From Kushneria aurantia DSM 21353 (lineage in GTDB: Bacteria > Pseudomonadota > Gammaproteobacteria > Pseudomonadales > Halomonadaceae), in the NCBI RefSeq assembly GCF_000382245.1, contig NZ_KB907882.1, positions 1 through 62,210 of the forward strand: DNA of 62,210 bases. Direction: 5' to 3'. The notes beneath the pieces were generated by a model. It worked only from the letters and a program-made list of their open reading frames with translations. It searched no databases and was not told the DNA's origin. Positions 56,294 to 62,210 of this stretch are shown here, one piece after another. Both the position numbers and the translations under genes were made by a program. The first letter of the stretch is position 1; every line of letters starts with the position of its first letter.

Positions 56294-56666
56294 GGCGATA
56301 GAAGTGGCGTTTCCATGGATCGATGCGTTGCAATATCGCCTGGCGGCCAGGCGCGGTGCAACCAGCCGATAGCGCAGGGGTGAAGTGAAAACTGCATAAA
56401 TGCCTGCACGAGCGAATGACTACGTTGCGCGGTACTGGTACGCCAGCCCGGTCGAAGGCTCATCTAACCCCATGTTATGTCTCGCGTGACGCGTTGCCTT
56501 CGGCAACTTGCCCTGACGGGCCGCCCTGCGGGCGTTCTCTACGCGTTGCTTCGAGTCTGCGTTCCGTGCGCCTTGCCCTTCATCTCGTTCGGCGATTTAG
56601 TCAGCGCTTCCTTAATGCCCGCTAACGGTGCAGGCTGTTTTACTCTGATGCCACTCTGGAGCCCTC
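56294..56666. other. Gene-poor 373-bp spacer with repeat-like block
   Basis: No credible gene. From about 56470 to 56630 there is a block of short inverted words: GTTGCC-TTC-GGCAAC, GCCGCCCTGCGGGC, and the direct word GCGTTGC twice (56489 and 56542). Open frames through it read like low-information Arg/Ser-rich translations. It may be a dispersed repeat or an untranslated leader for the EamA gene. Confidence 0.4.
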
Positions 56667-57539
56667 GTGCCGCCACGTGATCTGCTGCTCGGCCTTTTCG
56701 TGATCGCCATCTGGGCGCTCAACATCATCGTCGTCAAGGTGGGCGTCACCGAGCTGCCACCGCTGCTGTTGATGACGCTACGCTTTGCGCTGGTCACGCT
56801 GCTGCTGGTGCCCTTTACCCGCATCAATCGCGCCCAGCTCCCCTGGCTGCTGGTGCTGTCGGTGACCCTCGGCGGCCTGCACTTTCCGCTGCTGTTCATC
56901 GGCCTGAGCCAGGCGGAGGCCGGCACCGGCGCACTGCTGGTGCAGATGGGCACGCCTTTCGCTGCCATTCTGGCCGCCATTTTTCTCGGCGACCGGCTCG
57001 ATACCCGCCGCTGGCTGGGGCTTGTGATGTCGTTCGCCGGCGTGGTGGTGATCGCCGGCGGGCCGTCGCTGCCGGGACCGCTGGCCACCGCTCTGCTGCT
57101 GACCAGCGCTTTTTTCTGGGCGGTCTCCAACCTGATCATCAAATCCGCGCCCGCCATCCCCCCACTGACCATGGCGGGCTGGATCGCACTGTTCGCCACG
57201 CCCCAGGTGGCGCTGGCAAGCCTGCTGTTCGAAAGTGGCCAGTGGCAGGCGCTGCAGACCGCCGGCTGGAGAGGCTGGAGCGCAGTCTTCTACACCGCCG
57301 TGATGTCGTCGATACTGGCCTATGGGCTGTGGTACTGGCTGCTGCAGAAGCACCCGGTCAGCCGGGTGGTGCCGCTGTCGCTGTTAATGCCGGTGTTCGC
57401 GGTACTGCTCGGCATGTGGCTGCTGGGCGATCCGCTGGGTGCCAACAAGCTGATCGGCGGGCTGCTGGTGGTCGCCGGGCTGGCAGTGATCAACGTGCGC
57501 CTGCGGCGGCCGGCCCGGGCCGGGCCGCGTCAGCCGTAA
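56667..57539 (+). CDS. EamA-family (DMT) transporter
   Basis: 290 aa from GTG 56667 (CTGGAG seven bases upstream). Ten membrane segments in two EamA repeats. The first repeat has FVIAIWALNIIVVKVGVTELPPLLLMTLRFALV and GALLVQMGTPFAAILAAIFLGD. The second has YGLWYWLLQKHPVSRVVPLSLLMPVFAVLLGMWLLGD, near-identical in layout to E. coli EamA/YdeD, an O-acetylserine and cysteine exporter. The substrate here is inferred only. Confidence 0.9.
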   Translation: MPPRDLLLGLFVIAIWALNIIVVKVGVTELPPLLLMTLRFALVTLLLVPFTRINRAQLPWLLVLSVTLGGLHFPLLFIGLSQAEAGTGALLVQMGTPFAAILAAIFLGDRLDTRRWLGLVMSFAGVVVIAGGPSLPGPLATALLLTSAFFWAVSNLIIKSAPAIPPLTMAGWIALFATPQVALASLLFESGQWQALQTAGWRGWSAVFYTAVMSSILAYGLWYWLLQKHPVSRVVPLSLLMPVFAVLLGMWLLGDPLGANKLIGGLLVVAGLAVINVRLRRPARAGPRQP

Positions 57540-57586
57540 CCCGTCTACGCTGAGAAGATATTCTCGATCGCAGGAAGACAGCGCCC

Positions 57587-59851
57587 ATGCCGACTCTTGA
57601 TACCCTGATCGCCCAGCTGACGCTCGAAGAGAAAGCAAGCCTCTGCTCGGGGCACGACTTCTGGAGCACCAAAGCGATCGAACGGCTCGCCATCCCCGCG
57701 ATGCGGCTATCGGACGGCCCCCACGGCCTGCGCGTGCCGGCCGGCGACGATCACCTGGGGCTGACCCACAGCAAGCCGGCCACCTGCTTTCCCACTGCCG
57801 CCGGGCTGGCCTGCTCGTGGAACCCGGCGCTGGTCGAGGAGATGGGCCGCGCGCTGGGCGATGAAGCCCGCGCCGAAGGCCTGCATGTGGTGCTCGGACC
57901 GGGCGCCAATATCAAACGCTCGCCGCTGTGCGGGCGCAATTTCGAGTACTTTTCCGAGGACCCGCTGCTCTCCTCGCGACTGGCTGCCGCTCATATTCGC
58001 GGCGTGCAGTCGCGCGGCGTGGGGGCGTCGCTCAAGCATTTCGCCGCCAACAATCAGGAGCACCGGCGCATGTCGGTCAACGCCGTGATCGACGAACGCA
58101 GCCTGCGCGAGATCTATCTGGCCAGCTTCGAGTCGGCGGTCAAGGAGGCGCAGCCGTGGACAGTCATGTGCGCCTACAATCGCCTTAACGGTGAGCTCTG
58201 CGCCGAACATCCGTATCTTTTGACCGACATTCTGCGCAACGAATGGGGCTTCGAGGGTTTCGTCGTCTCCGACTGGGGCGCGGTCAACGAGCGCGTGGCA
58301 GGGCTTGCCGCCGGCCTGGAGCTGGAGATGCCGCCCGGCGGCGAAGCGCGCGACCGGCAGATCGTCGCCGCAGTGCGCGAAGGAGCGCTCGATGAGGCGA
58401 TACTGGATCGCGCCGTGGCACGTCTGCTCGCGGTCACGCTGCGCGTCCGCGACAACGAGGACGACAGCGTCGGCGTCGACCACGAGGCGCACCATCAGCT
58501 CGCCCGCCGCGTGGCGCGGGAGAGCATGGTACTGCTCAAGAACGACAACGCGCTGCTGCCGCTGGCCGCCAACGCCGAGGTGGCGCTGATCGGTGAATTC
58601 GCGAAACGGCCACGCTACCAGGGCGGCGGCAGCTCCCACGTCAATGCCACCCGGGTGGCGTCCCTTTACGAAGCGCTTGATAGCCGACTGGGAGAGCGCC
58701 TGCACTATGCACAGGGCTTTGCCATCGATCGCGACGATATCGACAGCGCCCTGCAGCAGGAAGCGGTGGCGCAGGCCCGCGAGGCCGGCGTGGCGGTGCT
58801 CTGCCTCGGCCTGCCGGAGCGTATCGAATCCGAGGGCTATGACCGCGAACACCTTGACCTGCCGCCCAATCAGATCGCGCTTATCGAGGCAGTACGCAGC
58901 GTGCAGACCAACACCCTGGTGGTCCTCGCCAGCGGCGCGCCCATTGTCATGCCCTGGGTCGAACACGCCGATGCCATTCTGGCGGGCTATCTCGGCGGCC
59001 AGGCCTGCGGTGAGGCGCTGGCCGACCTGCTGCTGGGCGACGTCTCGCCGTGCGGCAAGCTCGCCGAAACCTTTCCGCAGCGACTGGCGGATACCCCCTG
59101 CTATCTGAACTTCCCCGGCGAGGGCGACAGGGTGCGCTATGGCGAGGGTATTTTCGTCGGCTACCGCTACTACGACAGTGCCGAAGTCGCCCCGCTATTC
59201 CCCTTCGGCCACGGCCTGAGCTACAGCCGCTTCGACTACACCGACCTCGAACTTTCCCGGGACACTTTCAGCGGCGAAGACGAACTGACAGTTCGCCTGT
59301 CACTGACCAACAGCGGCGGCGTCGAGGCCAGCGAAGTGGTACAGCTCTATGTCAGCGACGCCACGCGCACCATACCGGTCGCCGAGCAAACACTGCGCGC
59401 CTTCGACAAGATCGCACTCAGGCCAGGCGCAACGCAGCACATCGCGTTCACCCTGCGCCGCCGCGATTTCTGCTTCTACGATGCGGCCCACGGCGACTGG
59501 CGCCTGCCCTCCGGTACCTTCGAGATCCGTATCGGCGCCTCGTCGCAGGATATTCGCCTCGTGGCACCGTTCGAGGTAGCAGGCGATCCGGTGATGCTGC
59601 CACCGCTCGATCGCAACACCCTGCTGGGCGATCTGCTGGTCAGTGATGCCGCTGTCGCCGTGCTGCGCGAACAGCTGGCCGATATCGCCGACGAGCTGCC
59701 CATGATTGATCCCATCATGGGGCGCGAGGGCGACGGCGGCATGATGGAGGCGATGAGCCGCTACCTGCCGCTGCGCGCGCTGGTCTCCTTCTCCAGCTTC
59801 ACCGAAGCGCAGCTGGATCAGTTGCTGACAGCACTGCGCGCGGTGCGCTAG
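57587..59851 (+). CDS. Glycoside hydrolase family 3 beta-glucosidase
   Basis: 754 aa. N-terminal TIM barrel with CSGHDFWST, GPGANIKRSPLCGRNFEYFSEDP, KHFAANNQEHRR and nucleophile Asp229 in VVSDWGAVNERV; second domain with YQGGGSSHVNATRV; C-terminal fibronectin III-like domain (LTNSGGVEASEVVQLYVSD). No signal peptide, so it is cytosolic and would cleave imported oligosaccharides, releasing glucose. A C-terminal extension of about 75 residues past the FnIII-like fold is unassigned. Stands alone without transporter genes. Confidence 0.95.
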   Translation: MPTLDTLIAQLTLEEKASLCSGHDFWSTKAIERLAIPAMRLSDGPHGLRVPAGDDHLGLTHSKPATCFPTAAGLACSWNPALVEEMGRALGDEARAEGLHVVLGPGANIKRSPLCGRNFEYFSEDPLLSSRLAAAHIRGVQSRGVGASLKHFAANNQEHRRMSVNAVIDERSLREIYLASFESAVKEAQPWTVMCAYNRLNGELCAEHPYLLTDILRNEWGFEGFVVSDWGAVNERVAGLAAGLELEMPPGGEARDRQIVAAVREGALDEAILDRAVARLLAVTLRVRDNEDDSVGVDHEAHHQLARRVARESMVLLKNDNALLPLAANAEVALIGEFAKRPRYQGGGSSHVNATRVASLYEALDSRLGERLHYAQGFAIDRDDIDSALQQEAVAQAREAGVAVLCLGLPERIESEGYDREHLDLPPNQIALIEAVRSVQTNTLVVLASGAPIVMPWVEHADAILAGYLGGQACGEALADLLLGDVSPCGKLAETFPQRLADTPCYLNFPGEGDRVRYGEGIFVGYRYYDSAEVAPLFPFGHGLSYSRFDYTDLELSRDTFSGEDELTVRLSLTNSGGVEASEVVQLYVSDATRTIPVAEQTLRAFDKIALRPGATQHIAFTLRRRDFCFYDAAHGDWRLPSGTFEIRIGASSQDIRLVAPFEVAGDPVMLPPLDRNTLLGDLLVSDAAVAVLREQLADIADELPMIDPIMGREGDGGMMEAMSRYLPLRALVSFSSFTEAQLDQLLTALRAVR

Positions 59852-59876
59852 ACGCCTTGGGTTCTCTCCCCGATAA

Positions 59877-59892
59877 CTGTATATTTAAACAG
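59877..59892. promoter_or_regulatory. LexA (SOS) box of the PA0069-type gene
   Basis: CTGTATATTTAAACAG matches CTGT-N8-ACAG exactly and has the AT-rich centre of strong SOS boxes. It lies 18 bp upstream of the start codon, in the position to repress the radical SAM gene. Confidence 0.85.
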
Positions 59893-59910
59893 CTACCAGG
59901 GAGAAACAGT

Positions 59911-60975
59911 ATGACGGAAAGAGAACGCCCGCGCGGCCGGGGCGCCAGCCACAATCTGCATCACCGCTTCGAGCGCATTGCCGTCGAACAGATCGATGAC
60001 GGCTGGTGGCAGGAGAGCGCCCCCGCCAGCCACGCCACCGAAGTCAGATGCGAGCAGAGCCGCAGCGCGATCTCGAAAAACCGCTCCCCCGATCTGCCCT
60101 TCGAGCGTTCTCTCAACCCCTATCGCGGCTGCGAACACGGCTGCATCTACTGCTTCGCGCGGCCTTCCCACGCCTACTGGGACTACTCGCCGGGGCTCGA
60201 CTTCGAAACCCGATTGATCGCCCGTACCAACCTCCCCGAATTGCTGGAGAAGGAGCTGTCGCAACCCGGCTACGACTGCCAGCCAATCGCACTGGGCGCC
60301 AATACCGACCCCTATCAACCCATCGAGCGTGACTACCGCCTGAGCCGCGAAATACTGACGATCATGCTGCGCTATAGCCATCCGCTCACCGTCACCACCC
60401 GCAGCGCCCTGGTGCTGCGCGACATCGAGTTGCTCCACGCACTGGCACAGCAGCGGCTGGTGCGCGTTTTCATCAGCTTTACCACCCTGGACAACACGCT
60501 CAAGCGGTGCATGGAACCGCGCGCCGCTTCGCCCGCGGCACGGTTGAAAGTGATCCGCGAACTGCGCGCAGCAGGCGTACCGGTGGGCATTATCACCGCG
60601 CCGATGATCCCCATGATCAACGACATGGAGCTGGAAAAACTGCTTCAGGCCGGCCATGATGCCGGCGCCACCAGCGCCGGCTACACCTTCCTGCGTCTAC
60701 CGCATGAGGTGAAACCACTGTTCGAGGCCTGGCTCGACGAGCACTTCCCCGAGCGCGCCGCCCACGTCATGAGCCTGGTACGCCAGTCGCGAGGCGGACG
60801 CGACTACGACAGCCGCTTCGGCCACCGACTGCGCGGTGAGGGCCATTTCGCCGACCTGCTGTCGCAGCGTTTTCGCCTCGCCGTGCGGCGTATCGGCCTC
60901 AACCGGCGCCGCCAGGAGTTTGCGCTGGATACCACGCAATTCGCGCCGCCGGGAGAGCAGATGACGCTGCTGTAG
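59911..60975 (+). CDS. PA0069-family radical SAM protein (spore photoproduct lyase-like)
   Basis: 354 aa. Radical SAM cluster Cys74-x3-Cys78-x2-Cys81 (CEHGCIYC) after RSLNPYRG; GANTDPYQPIERDYRLSREIL and FISFTTLDNTLKRCMEPRAASPAARL follow the family. The C-terminal half contains the RGGRDYDSRFGHRLRGEG segment. Relatives are the PA0069 proteins, reported in the P. aeruginosa LexA regulon. Similarity to spore photoproduct lyase and the SOS box suggest DNA repair, but the reaction is unknown. ATG 59911 with AGGGAG. Confidence 0.92.
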   Translation: MTERERPRGRGASHNLHHRFERIAVEQIDDGWWQESAPASHATEVRCEQSRSAISKNRSPDLPFERSLNPYRGCEHGCIYCFARPSHAYWDYSPGLDFETRLIARTNLPELLEKELSQPGYDCQPIALGANTDPYQPIERDYRLSREILTIMLRYSHPLTVTTRSALVLRDIELLHALAQQRLVRVFISFTTLDNTLKRCMEPRAASPAARLKVIRELRAAGVPVGIITAPMIPMINDMELEKLLQAGHDAGATSAGYTFLRLPHEVKPLFEAWLDEHFPERAAHVMSLVRQSRGGRDYDSRFGHRLRGEGHFADLLSQRFRLAVRRIGLNRRRQEFALDTTQFAPPGEQMTLL

Positions 60976-61006
60976 GCGGACAGCTACGGCACCGGAGAGT
61001 CACCCC

Positions 61007-61819
61007 TTGACCACCATCTCGAACATGGCACTGCGCTACCACCGTTTCGGCTCGCCGCCACAAGTGCTGCAACTGGAGTCGCAACCAATCCGGGAGCTGC
61101 CCGCAGACGGCATCCGGGTCACCATGCTGAGAGCGCCCCTCAATCCCTCCGACCTGATACCGATCAGCGGCGCCTATCGCCACCGCGTGGCGCTACCGCA
61201 GACTGCCGGCCATGAAGGAGTAGGCATGGTCAGCGAAGCGCCGCAGCGCTGGCGACATCTGCTGGGCCGACGGGTGCTGCCGCTGCGCGGTGCCGGAACC
61301 TGGTGCTGCGAACTTGTCTGCGACCCGGCGCTGGCTGTTCCGGTACCGAACGACATCAATGACGACCTGGCCGCGCGTGCCTTCATCAACCCCATGGCGG
61401 TGCTGACGATGCTCGACCGCTGGCCGGTAACCGGGAAGCGCTTGCTGCTGACGGCGGCGGGTTCAAACGGCGCCCGCCTACTGGCGCAGTGGGCACTGCA
61501 TCGCGGCGCCCGTTCGGTGACCGGCATCGTACGCAGCGAAGTTCACCGCGAGCCCCTCACTGCGCTGGGACTGACCGTGCTCAACGCCACCGAACATGAC
61601 GATATTCGGCGCGCCGCCGCCCACGCTGAACTGATCTTCGACGCCGTGGGCGGCCCGCTCGCCGAGCAACTGTTGATGCGAATGCCGGCCGACGCCCTGA
61701 TGATCTCGTGGGGACTACTCAGTGGTGTGGCGCCGCGCCGCGAACTGCTCAACGCACAGGTATGCCGTTTTCACCTGCGCGACGTACTCATCGGATTGAC
61801 AGCCGATGACTGGGTGTAG
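61007..61819 (+). pseudogene. MDR-type quinone/alcohol oxidoreductase, 3' truncated
   Basis: 270 residues remain of the usual 320-330. LRYHRFGSPPQVLQLE, LNPSDLIPISGAYRH, PQTAGHEGVGMV, then the Rossmann region LLLTAAGSNGARLLAQWAL and AELIFDAVGGPLAEQLLMRM identify an MDR enoyl-reductase/quinone oxidoreductase. The sequence stops at LIGLTADDWV, where the family continues for 50-60 residues; transposon debris begins just beyond. GGAGAG lies eight bases before the TTG at 61007, so TTG is the likely start; ATG 61025 is possible. It follows the radical SAM gene by 31 bp. Confidence 0.8.
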
Positions 61820-61852
61820 AACAAGCAGTCGTGTCACCAGCCGCCACTTCGA

Positions 61853-61983
61853 TCACGACAAGTTGAGCCTGGTATTCATATCGAGGTCGAAGCGTCCGTA
61901 CGGGTTGACATGTTCCCAGATCAACGGCGTCAAGGCGGCGTAGTCACGCGGCGTGAGCCTACCCTTCCAGTGCGGTTGTGCTA
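61853..61983 (-). pseudogene. C-terminal fragment of a Tn3-family transposase
   Basis: Minus-strand frame ending at TGA 61853-61855 reads [20 protein letters not shown] then [19 protein letters not shown], the typical end of Tn3-family TnpA. Only about 43 residues remain. Its other side is cut by the IS5-family element at about 61984. No 38-bp Tn3 terminal repeat is evident between 61815 and 61852. Confidence 0.75.
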
Positions 61984-62210
61984 GAGAATGTCGTCATGAG
62001 ATGTGGTTAAATGACTACTTTCGAGGCGGAACCTGGGATCACAATGACTAAAGCTCATCGGCGTCACGACCTCTCAGATAAGGATTGGGCCTTGCTGGAG
62101 CCCCACTTGCCGGGGCGAGCAGGTCAGTGGGGAGGCGTGGCCAGGGATAACCGACGCTTCATCAATGCGGTGTTCTGGATTTTGCGCACGGGCGCGCCAT
62201 GGCGTGACCT
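61984..62210 (+). mobile_element. IS5-family insertion sequence, left end, partial
   Basis: Begins at about 61984 with GAGAATGTCGTC, directly after the Tn3 fragment, and continues past the right edge. The preceding CTA may be its target duplication. The element sits inside the Tn3 transposase remnant, so it arrived later. Its ends do not match those of the 141-bp MITE at 46 kb beyond the initial GAG. Confidence 0.7.
62044..62210 (+). CDS. IS5-family transposase, N-terminal part
   Basis: ATG 62044 opens MTKAHRRHDLSDKDWALLEPHLPG, followed by RRFINAVFWILRTGAPWRDL, the conserved N-terminal DUF4096 domain of IS427-group transposases. 55 codons are visible before the window ends; the DDE catalytic domain is not seen. 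Confidence 0.88.
   Translation, partial: MTKAHRRHDLSDKDWALLEPHLPGRAGQWGGVARDNRRFINAVFWILRTGAPWRD

Overview
The window is GC-rich, tightly packed, free-living gammaproteobacterial chromosome. The gene set points to Halomonadaceae (Halomonas, Chromohalobacter or a relative): monomeric NADP isocitrate dehydrogenase, membrane quinoprotein glucose dehydrogenase, class I FbaB aldolase, LigB, SelO, a PA0069-type radical SAM protein and MocR regulators. This placement is inferred from gene content; there is no rRNA to settle it and I saw no tRNA.

Left end (1-9.6 kb): the 3' part of an ISAs1-family element lies off the window, and its end cuts a SorC-type regulator gene. Next come an RpiB/LacAB isomerase and, divergently, a DhaK-DhaL type kinase and a triosephosphate-isomerase-like protein. 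This trio matches the known L-erythrulose route to D-erythrose 4-phosphate and is followed directly by transketolase, which uses that product. FbaB and Pgk complete a central-carbon block.

9.6-21.7 kb: D-lactate dehydrogenase, TraX-like protein, a Gfo/Idh/MocA oxidoreductase and SelO, then a zinc ABC operon with a good Zur box and an extra 55-aa membrane ORF as first gene. Two tandem esterase paralogues follow; the second has lost its catalytic Ser and His. A sodium:solute symporter with a small membrane partner closes the region.

21.7-23.1 kb: a higBA locus whose toxin has an amber codon, surrounded by a 71-bp structured repeat (one copy before, four tandem after). Another copy lies at 50.7 kb. 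The copies sit on or next to terminator T-tracts, and their stems show compensatory changes.

23.1-42.8 kb: accessory metabolism and regulation. Contents are an aldehyde dehydrogenase, LysR/MFS, MarR/HEAT protein, GlxA-like regulator/isochorismatase, a vitamin B6-related PtsJ/YggS pair in which YggS has lost the middle of its barrel, an amidotransferase-acetyltransferase fusion, a second MocR regulator, a BrnT toxin with an HTH antitoxin, PaiB, an Aer-like chemoreceptor and a regulator/MFS pair.

42.9-53.6 kb: a TonB receptor, a LemA/TPM/TPM operon in which a 141-bp MITE-like element has replaced the start and N-terminus of the first TPM protein, a YqaA protein, isocitrate dehydrogenase and glucose dehydrogenase.

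53.7-62.2 kb: LigB with a signal peptide, a DUF1003 protein, an EamA exporter, a GH3 glucosidase and a LexA-boxed PA0069 radical SAM gene. The end is a truncated oxidoreductase followed by nested transposon debris: a Tn3 TnpA tail cut by an IS5-family element that runs off the window.
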